64,000 nucleotides of DNA from assembly GCA_008933705.1 (NCBI GenBank), contig WBUN01000002.1, positions 62,001 to 126,000 of the forward strand. The letters are read 5' to 3'. Of this stretch, positions 50,086-57,522 are shown piece after piece. The notes under the pieces were generated by a model. The model had not been told where the DNA came from. It saw nothing but the letters and a program-made list of their open reading frames with translations, and made no database searches. The position numbers and the translations under genes were made by a program. Source of the DNA: Hyphomicrobiaceae bacterium. Lineage in GTDB: Bacteria; Pseudomonadota; Alphaproteobacteria; Rhizobiales; Hyphomicrobiaceae. Within the stretch, counting starts at the first letter, position 1, and every line of letters starts with the position of its first letter.

Positions 50086-50957
50086 CGCACTTGCTTTCTG
50101 TACGGCCCGCGCTTCCTGGGTGCGCCTTCCCGTGCATCGATCAGCGCCACGATGTCCTCGAAACTCATCAGCTTGTCAGTCAGGCCAGCGGCCATGGCCG
50201 GCGTCACCCGCAGGCTCTTGTGGATGCGCACCCAGTTGTACCAGACGGCGTACAGGGCAACCATGTGCACGTGGCTTTCGAACTTCTTTGAGAAGGCATT
50301 GGTGAGCCGCGTGAAGCGCCGCATATGCATGCGCATGGTGAGGTTCTGGCGCTCAACATAGGACGTGCTGATGTGGGCCGGATCGGGGTTCCCCTCCACC
50401 ACGGTCTTGCGACAGCCGATGCATTCTGCGGGGCTGTAGCGCTTCTCTGCCTCGGGCGCCTCGCCGTACAGCTTGACCAACTGGGCATAGTCCACGTCGG
50501 CGCCGAATGCGCCTTCGACGGCCTCCAAGTAAGCGCGGTGTCCGTCGCTGGTGAGCTGCACGCGATTGGCGAGCCGTGAGGCTAGGTCATCAATGAACAG
50601 CTTGGCGCTGTAGCCGTCACGGCCGCCGACGAACCACTGCACGATCAACTTGCTGTCGGCATCCAGCGCGGTCCAAGTCCACGTGTCGCCAGCGCCATCA
50701 ACCGGACGCTTCATGTGCGGCACGTTCTTCTGCTTGGCTGCCGTGAAGCTCCAGACCTCATCGACCTGCACGCGCTTGGACTTCACGCCGCGTACCTTCT
50801 CGTCATGGAAGGCAGCGCAGGCGGTCCCAGCATCGATCAGCATCTTGCCGACCGTGTTGATGGACACGTCCGCCACGCGGGAGATCGACCGCATGGAGAC
50901 GCCCTCGCAGAGCATCGAGAGGATTTGGACGCGCTTGGCTACGGGCAACTTGTTCAT
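50070..50957 (-). CDS. IS1-family-like DDE transposase
   Basis: 295 residues. An N-terminal helix-turn-helix (about 8-45, VQILSMLCEGVSMRSISRVA) is followed by an RNase H-like core. The likely catalytic triad is Asp66 (VQVDEVWSF), Asp138 (LTSDGHRAYL) and Glu202 (SYVERQNLTMR). A basic tail (APRKRGPYRKQ) ends the protein. Unlike classical IS1 it is a single open frame with no frameshift. An upstream alternative start would add 13 residues; MNKLPVAKR is chosen as it is typical for the group. Appears intact, so the element may still move. Confidence 0.88.
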   Translation of the reverse strand: MNKLPVAKRVQILSMLCEGVSMRSISRVADVSINTVGKMLIDAGTACAAFHDEKVRGVKSKRVQVDEVWSFTAAKQKNVPHMKRPVDGAGDTWTWTALDADSKLIVQWFVGGRDGYSAKLFIDDLASRLANRVQLTSDGHRAYLEAVEGAFGADVDYAQLVKLYGEAPEAEKRYSPAECIGCRKTVVEGNPDPAHISTSYVERQNLTMRMHMRRFTRLTNAFSKKFESHVHMVALYAVWYNWVRIHKSLRVTPAMAAGLTDKLMSFEDIVALIDAREGAPRKRGPYRKQVRQISN

Positions 50958-51001
50958 GCCCGCATGGTATGAACTTTCTTGCTTAGCGTCAAGCATTCAG
51001 T

Positions 51002-52057
51002 TCACAGAGCTGCGGCCAAGTGCCGAATCTCTTTTTGGTATCGCTCGACAGATGGGTTCACCTCTAGACGTTGCCCTTCGACCACAAACTTTTGTCCGCT
51101 TTCCAGGTCCGACAACGGAATTCTCTGTTTACCGCTTATGCGGCCACTAGAATGGAAATCGTCGAGTATGTAAAAGCACTGCTCAACCTTTGGCTCCGAA
51201 AACAGGCTCGCGTATTGCTGCGATAGCTTGATTGCTTTCTCAATGAACAGCTTTGTCGCACTATCAGGGGTGAATTCTTTTTGTCTGCTCCAGCCGCAAT
51301 GCGTCATCGCGATTGCGTGAACCTTCGGCACATGAGTTAAACCAGCCTGTTCATTGGCCCGAAGAAAATCCATCTCTTGGCGTTGTAGCATGTCAAGAGT
51401 CAGGTTAAGTGCCTCAATGGAATGCTGGTCCACTCGAACCGGCACAACTAGCGCTTCGACTGCTGCCCAGGACAGATGGGTAGCCCCTCCGAAGAATGGG
51501 CTGGTGTCAATGATGACTTTTTCCGAGCGTGTGTAGCGCAAGACGCCGTCGATAATGCGTTTGATGGCCAGGACAATCCGAGCGCTTGTCTCCTTCTTGT
51601 GTTGACCAGTGAGCTGTGCGAATTGGGCTAATTGGCTATACATGAGCGAGGGGATTGCGAACAATTCCGGCGATCCCGGCACCATGTAACATGGTTTGGC
51701 CATACGGAAGGCCGAGCAAAACGGCGAAATGAGCCTAGCCAAATCCTTGTAGTTTACGGTGCCGCCCCCCGCCATCTCTCTAACAAGCGCATCATATATA
51801 GTATCTTTCATCCTCAACACGTCGTCGCCAAAAATGGTCTGCGAGAAGTTTCTTTGCGAACATGTGTCAAGCAGGAGGCACGAGTGCCACTGAGCTAGTT
51901 CATAAGTCAAATTGAAGGCGAGCGTGCTCTTGCCCACCCCGCCTCGGAAATTTGTAACTGCGTAAGATCGGAATTTTCTGCGCCGTTCCGGACCTGAAAG
52001 ACCCTGCAAGATAGCTTGGGAACGGCTAATCACGGCATCTAGCGTTGCGTTCGACAT
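51002..52057 (-). CDS. ParA/MinD-type P-loop ATPase carried by the transposon
   Basis: 351 residues. The deviant Walker A is NFRGGVGKSTLAFNL, with Arg where ParA usually has the signature Lys (KGGVGKST) but with the P-loop Lys kept. Switch I-like LLLDTCSQRNFS and Walker B KVIIDTSPFFGG follow. The C-terminal third (after about 260) is unlike known ParA families. ParA ATPases position plasmids; some related ATPases choose transposon targets. The ATG at 52057 is chosen over a TTG 12 bases earlier. It is less GC-rich than neighbouring chromosome genes, a sign of transfer. A repeat array lies 13 bp upstream. Confidence 0.82.
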   Translation of the reverse strand: MSNATLDAVISRSQAILQGLSGPERRRKFRSYAVTNFRGGVGKSTLAFNLTYELAQWHSCLLLDTCSQRNFSQTIFGDDVLRMKDTIYDALVREMAGGGTVNYKDLARLISPFCSAFRMAKPCYMVPGSPELFAIPSLMYSQLAQFAQLTGQHKKETSARIVLAIKRIIDGVLRYTRSEKVIIDTSPFFGGATHLSWAAVEALVVPVRVDQHSIEALNLTLDMLQRQEMDFLRANEQAGLTHVPKVHAIAMTHCGWSRQKEFTPDSATKLFIEKAIKLSQQYASLFSEPKVEQCFYILDDFHSSGRISGKQRIPLSDLESGQKFVVEGQRLEVNPSVERYQKEIRHLAAAL

Positions 52058-52070
52058 GCATTGCCCCAAA

Positions 52071-52167
52071 TGTCGGTCGACCAGCCATGGTCGACACTAT
52101 GGGGAGCAATATGATTGATCGACGATATGTCGGTCAACAGTGTTGGTCGACACAATGTCGACCAACA
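52071..52167. repeat. Array of five TGTYGGTCRACA-type repeats (operator or parS-like)
   Basis: A 12-nt element close to TGTYGGTCRACA occurs at 52071-52082 (direct), 52085-52096 (inverted), 52128-52139 and 52141-52152 (direct, 13 bp apart) and 52156-52167 (inverted). The last two form a perfect 12-bp inverted repeat, TGTTGGTCGACA and TGTCGACCAACA, with a CAA spacer. Four GTCGAC cores fall within 90 bp. The array sits directly upstream of the ParA-type gene, as partition sites and autorepression operators often do. Confidence 0.75.
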
Positions 52168-52180
52168 CTTAAGGTATCCG

Positions 52181-52423
52181 TCATGTGTGCTCTTTTTGCC
52201 ACCGCTTCTTTGCTGCTCGCCTCGCGATTTCCTTGCGCCTGCGTGGGCTTAACGCTTTAGCGCGCGCTCTGCCGCCGCGTTGTCCAAGGCTTTGCGCGGC
52301 CTTGTCCTTGCCGTCGTCGGCAGGGAAGTCCTCCTGCTCCTCGCCCGTGGCGATCCGCATGACCTTGACGGCGGCGCCGATCACGTCGGCGGGGCGCTTC
52401 TGTCCTTTGGGTCCTTTGGGCAT
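52181..52423 (-). CDS. Small basic protein of the transposon, unknown function
   Basis: 80 residues. The start MPKGPKGQKRPADVIGAAVKV is preferred over an in-frame ATG 41 codons upstream that reads through the front of a divergent gene. The N-terminal part is followed by an acidic patch (EEQEDFPADDGKD) and a strongly basic C-terminus (RARAKALSPRRRKEIARRAAKKRWQ) that could bind nucleic acid. Similar short proteins are common in rhizobia but I know no function. It is upstream of, and on the same strand as, the ParA-type gene, with the repeat array between them. Confidence 0.7.
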   Translation of the reverse strand: MPKGPKGQKRPADVIGAAVKVMRIATGEEQEDFPADDGKDKAAQSLGQRGGRARAKALSPRRRKEIARRAAKKRWQKEHT

Positions 52424-52494
52424 CCTTGCTTCCATAGCTGCTTGCCGGTAAGCATACATCATTCGCGGCGCAGACGCGAGTTGGGGCGCGTGCA

Positions 52495-52960
52495 ATGAAG
52501 CTTCATTTAGAGTGGCTGCCATCTCTTCCGTTAAGCGATGGCACAAGCCAAAATTTGATCTACACCTGCGACCATGAGAGCATCCCGGAGCGACCGGGAA
52601 TTTACGTCTTCGGACGCCGCTTTGGCTCCGCGTTCGAGGCGCTTTTACGTGGGCAAGGCTGGCTCCTCGCTACAGTTGCGCATAAAGCAGCAGCTCAACA
52701 ACGTCAGACTTATGCAGCATGTGCGCAGCGCCAAGATCGGAGAGCGTATTCTGCTACTTGGACGTTTCGTGCCGCAACAAGGTCAGCAACCGGACAACTG
52801 TGTGCCGATCATTGAGCGGGCGTTCATCCGCCACTACCTGGAGCAGGGTCATGACCTTGCGAACGTGCATGGAGCCGAGATCAAAATCCACGAGATTCTC
52901 TCTGAGGGCGCCGGGGTTAGGCAGTATGCCATCCCCACAAAGCTCGTGGTTGATCAGTAG
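52495..52960 (+). pseudogene. GIY-YIG-type nuclease-domain gene, broken by a frameshift
   Basis: Two overlapping frames form one GIY-YIG-like protein of about 154 residues. The first (from ATG 52495) gives LPSLPLSDGTSQNLIYTC and RPGIYVFGRRFGSAFEAL. The second gives YVGKAGSSLQLRIKQQL and then the rest to 52960. The break is at TTTT (52643-52646); one T fewer would read GIYVF...EALYVGKAG, the expected GIY and YVG motifs. ERAFIRHYLEQGHDLAN may hold the metal-binding Glu. The shift could be a real mutation or a sequencing error in the homopolymer. Confidence 0.72.
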
Positions 52961-52978
52961 AGTCGCCTCCGGCTCAGC

Positions 52979-53006
52979 TCAAATTTTTTCAAACTGAGAC
53001 ACTACC
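52979..53006 (-). repeat. Transposon right terminal inverted repeat
   Basis: Read inward it begins GGTAGTGTCTCAGTTTGAAA, identical to the left end for 20 bases, then has three extra A residues before ATTTGA. Confidence 0.88.
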
Positions 53007-53014
53007 GAAAAGGG
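53007..53014. repeat. Target-site duplication, right copy
   Basis: GAAAAGGG, identical to 50053-50060. It lies 58 bp upstream of the aapP start codon. Confidence 0.85.
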
Positions 53015-53071
53015 CGGTGCGTTGCACGGGACATGGGCCTCGGGCATAGTCGGGCGCCCTTGGGAGGAAGC

Positions 53072-53845
53072 ATGGCCACCGCCGCTACGTCGAGCCTTGC
53101 CGACAGCCGCACGCCCGCGGTGCAGATGATCGGCGTCAGCAAGTGGTACGGCACCTTCCAGGTCCTCAAGAACATCAATCTCAACGTTGCCAGGGGCGAG
53201 AAGATCGTCATCTGCGGGCCCTCGGGCTCCGGCAAGTCGACGCTCATCCGCTGCATCAACCGGCTGGAGACGCATCAGGAGGGCCGCATCGTCGTCGACG
53301 GTACGGAGCTGACGAACGACCTGCGCCAAATCGACAAGATCCGCACCGAGGTCGGCATGGTGTTCCAGAGCTTCAACCTCTTCCCGCACCTGACCGTGCT
53401 CGACAACCTGTGTCTCGGCCCGGTGTGGGTGAAGAGAATGCCGCGCGCGGAGGCTGAACGGACGGCGCGGCAGCTTCTCGAGCGCGTCCATATCCCGGAG
53501 CAGGCCGACAAGTATCCGGGCCAGCTCTCGGGCGGTCAGCAGCAGCGCGTCGCCATCGCGCGCGCGCTTGCCATGAACCCGCGCATCATGCTGTTCGACG
53601 AGCCGACCTCCGCCCTCGACCCCGAAATGATCAAGGAGGTGCTGGACGTGATGGTGGAGCTGGCCCGCTCCGGCATGACCATGCTGTGCGTGACACACGA
53701 GATGGGATTTGCCCGCTCGGTGGCCGACCGCATCATTTTCATGGACGTCGGGGAGATCGTAGAGGAAGGAACGCCGGAGCAGTTCTTCAGCAATCCCAGA
53801 TCTCAGCGCACCAAGCTGTTCCTGTCGCAGATCCTGGGGCATTGA
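53072..53845 (+). CDS. aapP: General amino-acid ABC transporter ATP-binding protein
   Basis: 257 residues. Walker [10 protein letters not shown] (about 52-60), Q-loop [11 protein letters not shown], signature LSGGQQQR and Walker [15 protein letters not shown] are all intact. High similarity in style to AapP/GlnQ of polar amino-acid importers. GGGAGGAAG 4-10 bases before ATG 53072 fixes the start. It precedes aapJ, while in the well-known aapJQMP operon the ATPase gene is last. The transposon right end is only 65 bp upstream, so the native promoter may have been displaced. Confidence 0.93.
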   Translation: MATAATSSLADSRTPAVQMIGVSKWYGTFQVLKNINLNVARGEKIVICGPSGSGKSTLIRCINRLETHQEGRIVVDGTELTNDLRQIDKIRTEVGMVFQSFNLFPHLTVLDNLCLGPVWVKRMPRAEAERTARQLLERVHIPEQADKYPGQLSGGQQQRVAIARALAMNPRIMLFDEPTSALDPEMIKEVLDVMVELARSGMTMLCVTHEMGFARSVADRIIFMDVGEIVEEGTPEQFFSNPRSQRTKLFLSQILGH

Positions 53846-53990
53846 TGCATCGCCGCCGGAAAATGTGCCTGCACGGCGGGCACACAGCTTGCCCCTTCAC
53901 CGCACCTGCGGGTTCGGCGTTTGACAGATGCCGCGCAGGATTGAAGAGTGTGAACGAGGTCTATCCGCACCCTGGAGATGGAGTTCCGTC

Positions 53991-55016
53991 ATGATCCGTC
54001 TTGTGCCCACCGCGATTGCGACCGCAGGAGCGCTCATTGCCATGACGGCCGGCGCCGTCGCCCAGAGCAAGACGCTCGACGCCGTCAAGCAGAGGGGCCA
54101 GCTGAGCTGCGGCGTCAACGTCGGGCTGGCCGGCTTCAGCGCCGCGGACGACAAGGGCAACTGGACCGGCCTCGACGTCGACTACTGCAAGGCGATCGCC
54201 GCGGCCGTCCTGGGCGATGCCAAGAAGGTCAAGTACGTGCCGACCACCACCAAGGAGCGCTTCACGGCGCTGCAGTCGGGCGAGCTCGACGTGCTGGCGC
54301 GCAACACCACCTGGACCATTCAGCGGGATTCCGCGCAGGGGCTGAGCTTCGTCGGCGTCAACTACTACGACGGCCAGGGCTTCATCGTGAAGAAGGCGGC
54401 TGGCGCCAAGACCGGCAAGGACCTCGGTGGAGCGACGGTGTGCGTGCAGACCGGCACGACCACCGAGCTCAATCTCGCCGACTTCTTCAAGGCCAGCAAA
54501 CTGCAATACAAGCCGCTCGTGTTCGAGAAGGCGGACGAGGCGCTGCGCGCCTACCAGGCCGACCGCTGCGATGCCTACACCACCGATGTGTCGGGGCTCT
54601 ACTCCGTGCGCCTGCAGATGGCGAAACCGGACGATCACCTGGTGCTGCCCGACGTCATCTCCAAGGAGCCGCTCGGCCCCGCCGTGCGACAGGGCGACAG
54701 CCAGTGGTTCACCATCGTCAGGTGGGTTCACTTCGCGCTGCTCAACGCCGAGGAGCTGGGCGTCACGCAGGCCAACGTCGACCAGATGGCGGCCTCGACC
54801 AACGCCGACATCAAGCGCCTGCTCGGCAAGCAGGACGAGTTCGGCAAGGGCCTGGGGCTCGACAACGAGTGGGCCTACAGGATCATCAAGCAGGTCGGAA
54901 ACTACGGCGACATCTTCGACCGCAACGTCGGTGCCGGCTCGCGCATCAAGATCGATCGCGGCCTGAACAGGCTCTGGACCAAGGGCGGCCTGCAGTACGC
55001 ACCCCCGATCCGCTGA
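53991..55016 (+). CDS. aapJ: General L-amino-acid-binding periplasmic protein
   Basis: 341 residues with a signal peptide (cleavage near GAVAQ, residue about 25). The mature part starts SKTLDAVKQRGQLSCGVNVGL, a strong AapJ/BztA signature. NTTWTIQRDSAQGL and TDVSGLYSVRLQM are further hallmarks. Binds a broad range of L-amino acids for the AapQMP channel. A 145-bp gap separates it from aapP; no clear promoter was found there. aapQ follows after 16 bp. Confidence 0.93.
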   Translation: MIRLVPTAIATAGALIAMTAGAVAQSKTLDAVKQRGQLSCGVNVGLAGFSAADDKGNWTGLDVDYCKAIAAAVLGDAKKVKYVPTTTKERFTALQSGELDVLARNTTWTIQRDSAQGLSFVGVNYYDGQGFIVKKAAGAKTGKDLGGATVCVQTGTTTELNLADFFKASKLQYKPLVFEKADEALRAYQADRCDAYTTDVSGLYSVRLQMAKPDDHLVLPDVISKEPLGPAVRQGDSQWFTIVRWVHFALLNAEELGVTQANVDQMAASTNADIKRLLGKQDEFGKGLGLDNEWAYRIIKQVGNYGDIFDRNVGAGSRIKIDRGLNRLWTKGGLQYAPPIR

Positions 55017-55032
55017 GGCGCGGGGGCGGGCC

Positions 55033-56229
55033 GTGGCCACCGCCGCAGACAAGAGGTCCGATCGGCCTGTCGGGCCAGCGGGCCTGCTCTTTCGCCCCGA
55101 GGTGCGCCAGCTCGTCTATCAGGTGCTGCTGCTGCTGGCGCTGGCGCTGGTGGTGTGGTGGGTGGCCAGCAATGTCGCCGCCAACCTGCGCCGGCAGAAC
55201 ATCGCTTCGGGCTTCGACTTCCTCTCCCGCACGTCGGGGTTCGACGTCTCCCAATCGTTGATCGACTACTCCAACGCGTCGTCCTATGGCCGCGCATTCT
55301 GGGTGGGTCTGCTCAACACGCTGCTGGTGGCAGGCCTCGGCATCGCATTCGCCACGCTGATCGGCTTCATGGTGGGCATCGCGCGCCTGTCCCCGAACTG
55401 GCTGATCGCCCGGCTGGCCTCGGCATACGTGGAGATCGTGCGCAACGTGCCGCTGCTGCTGCAGCTCTTCTTCTGGTATTTCGCAGTGCTGAAGAACCTG
55501 CCCTCGCCGCGCCAAAGCTACGTGCTGCCGGGCGGCGGATTCTTCAACGTGCGTGGGCTGTATCTGCCGGCGCCGCTGCCCCAGCCCGGCTTCGGTGCCG
55601 TCGTCCTGGCCTTCGGGCTCGGCATCGCCGCCGCCGTCGGGCTGTGGATGTGGGCACGCCGGCGCCAGAGACTGACCGGCCGCCCCTTCCCCGTGTTGCG
55701 GGTGGCTCTCGCCCTGGTCCTCGGGCTGCCGCTCATCGCATTCGTGGCCACGGGCGCACCGCTGGCGTTCGAGCATCCCGTACTCCGAGGCTTCAATTTC
55801 CAGGGCGGCCTCGTCATCCTGCCCGAGCTGATGGCGCTGCTCCTCGGGCTTTCGATCTACACGGCGAGCTTCATTGCCGAGATCGTGCGCGCCGGCATCG
55901 AGGGCGTGCCCAAAGGACAGAGGGAGGCCGCGCTCGCGCTTGGGCTGTCGAACGGGCAGACGCTGCGGCTGGTGGTGATCCCGCAGGCGCTGCGCATCAT
56001 CATCCCGCCGCTCACCAGCCAGTACCTCAACCTGACCAAGAACTCCTCGCTCGGCGTCGCCATCGGCTATCCCGACTTCGTCAGCGTGTTCACCGGTACG
56101 GTGCTCAACCAGACGGGCCAAGCAGTCGAGGTGATCCTCATCACCATGGGCGTGTTCCTGACGCTGAGCCTGCTGACCTCGCTGTTCATGAACTGGTTCA
56201 ACCGGCACATGGCGCTGGTGGAAAGGTGA
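55033..56229 (+). CDS. aapQ: General L-amino-acid ABC transporter permease
   Basis: 398 residues from a GTG start. About eight hydrophobic segments; the C-terminal half carries the permease EAA loop REAALALGLSNGQTLRLVVIPQAL. LSRTSGFDVSQSLIDYSN (about 59-76) is the AapQ signature. It forms the channel with AapM. GGGGGCGGG-type spacing before GTG is weak, so the start is likely but not certain. Confidence 0.92.
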   Translation: MATAADKRSDRPVGPAGLLFRPEVRQLVYQVLLLLALALVVWWVASNVAANLRRQNIASGFDFLSRTSGFDVSQSLIDYSNASSYGRAFWVGLLNTLLVAGLGIAFATLIGFMVGIARLSPNWLIARLASAYVEIVRNVPLLLQLFFWYFAVLKNLPSPRQSYVLPGGGFFNVRGLYLPAPLPQPGFGAVVLAFGLGIAAAVGLWMWARRRQRLTGRPFPVLRVALALVLGLPLIAFVATGAPLAFEHPVLRGFNFQGGLVILPELMALLLGLSIYTASFIAEIVRAGIEGVPKGQREAALALGLSNGQTLRLVVIPQALRIIIPPLTSQYLNLTKNSSLGVAIGYPDFVSVFTGTVLNQTGQAVEVILITMGVFLTLSLLTSLFMNWFNRHMALVER

Positions 56230-56232
56230 GCG

Positions 56233-57366
56233 ATGGCCAGAGATATCCGCCCCGCCGCCATGCCTCCGCCGCTGACCGTGACCGGTCCCGTGGCCTGGGT
56301 GCGCCAGAACCTGTTCTCCTCGCCGCTCAATGGATTCCTCACCCTGCTCGGCGCCTGGATCGCCTATGAGGTGCTGGCGAACGTCGTCAACTGGGCGTTC
56401 CTCAACGCGACCTGGCAGGGCGAGGACGGATCGGCCTGCACGCGCGAGGGTGCCGGCGCATGCTGGCCGTTCGTGCAGGCCAAGTTCGGGCAGTTCATGT
56501 ACGGGCGCTATCCGGATGGGGAGCGCTGGCGCGTCGACCTCACCTATGCGCTGGCGATCGCGGGCCTGGCGCCTCTGCTGATCCCGCGGGTGCCCGGCAA
56601 GCTGTGGGCGGCGATCTATCTGGCCGGCATCTTTCCCCTCATCGCCGTGGTCCTGCTGCTCGGCGATGTGCCGGGCCTCTCCTACGTGCCGACGCAGCTC
56701 TGGGGCGGCCTGCTGGTGACGCTGGTGGTGTCGAGCGCCGGAATCGCCTGGGCCTTTCCGATCGGCATCATCCTGGCCCTCGGCCGCCGCTCGCAGATGC
56801 CGATCGTGCGCATGGTGAGCGTCGGCTTCATCGAGTTCGTGCGTGGTGTGCCGCTGATCACGGTGCTGTTCATGGCTTCCGTGATGCTGCCGCTGTTCCT
56901 GCCCGAGAACGTGTCGATCGACAAGCTGCTGCGCGCGCTCATCATGGTGGCGCTGTTCTCGGCCGCCTATCTCGCCGAGGTGATCCGCGGCGGCCTGCAG
57001 GCGATCCCGCGCGGCCAGTTCGAGGCGGCCGACGCGCTGGGGCTCAGCTACGCGCAGAAGATGGGGCTGATCATCCTGCCGCAGGCGCTGAAGCTCGTCA
57101 TTCCCGGCATCGTCAACACCTTCATCGGCCTCTTCAAGGATACGAGCCTGGTACTTATCATCGGCATCTTCGACCTGCTCGGCATCGTGCAACTCGGCCT
57201 CGCCGACCAGAAGTGGATCTCGCCGGCCACGCCGATCACCGGTTACGTGTTCGCCGGCATCGTGTTCTGGATCTTCTGCTTCTCCATCTCGCGCTACTCG
57301 CAGATGATCGAGCGGCGCCTGGCGGCGGGCGGCCAGCGCACGACGACGAAGCCGCTGGGGGAATGA
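56233..57366 (+). CDS. aapM: General L-amino-acid ABC transporter permease
   Basis: 377 residues. Membrane helices throughout, with FEAADALGLSYAQKMGLIILPQAL as the EAA loop and FIEFVRGVPLITVLFMAS characteristic of AapM. The Cys pair in SACTREGAGACWPF (about 76-89) is a known AapM feature. Starts 3 bp after aapQ. It ends the operon. The 156-bp gap to the convergent TRAP gene contains a weak GGCGGC/GCCGCC stem but no T-run. Confidence 0.92.
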   Translation: MARDIRPAAMPPPLTVTGPVAWVRQNLFSSPLNGFLTLLGAWIAYEVLANVVNWAFLNATWQGEDGSACTREGAGACWPFVQAKFGQFMYGRYPDGERWRVDLTYALAIAGLAPLLIPRVPGKLWAAIYLAGIFPLIAVVLLLGDVPGLSYVPTQLWGGLLVTLVVSSAGIAWAFPIGIILALGRRSQMPIVRMVSVGFIEFVRGVPLITVLFMASVMLPLFLPENVSIDKLLRALIMVALFSAAYLAEVIRGGLQAIPRGQFEAADALGLSYAQKMGLIILPQALKLVIPGIVNTFIGLFKDTSLVLIIGIFDLLGIVQLGLADQKWISPATPITGYVFAGIVFWIFCFSISRYSQMIERRLAAGGQRTTTKPLGE

Positions 57367-57522
57367 CGGGCGGCGAGATCGCAGCCGCCGCCTCCCCCTG
57401 CGGCGGCCCACTTCACAAGCTCGCGACGCGTGGGGCGCGGACGCAACACCATGCGCCGATCCGCACGCGCCGCTGTACGGGCGTGGGATGAAGCCCAGCC
57501 GTCGCGGGACGGCGATGACGCC

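Larger units (their letters stand above)
50061..53006. mobile_element. 2.95-kb IS1-family-like transposon with passenger genes
   Basis: The ends are inverted repeats: 20 identical bases GGTAGTGTCTCAGTTTGAAA at both ends, continuing as AAATTTGA-like sequence with a 3-base length difference (left 50061-50085, right 52979-53006). An 8-bp direct repeat flanks them. Inside are a transposase (50070-50957), a ParA-type ATPase (51002-52057), a repeat array (52071-52167), a small basic protein gene (52181-52423) and a frameshifted GIY-YIG gene (52495-52960). G+C is visibly lower over 51.0-52.2 kb than in the surroundings. The single-ORF transposase and long size fit the ISMhu11-type branch of IS1, some members of which carry extra genes. 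Confidence 0.88.

Noticed and set aside
52071-52167. Possible CRISPR array
   Set aside because: Repeats are only 12 nt, occur in both orientations and have irregular spacing, with no cas genes; this fits iterons or operators instead.
54946-57411. Minus-strand open frame of 821 codons across aapQ and aapM
   Set aside because: Low-complexity Arg/Gln/His product, opposite two well-supported permease genes; a high-GC shadow.
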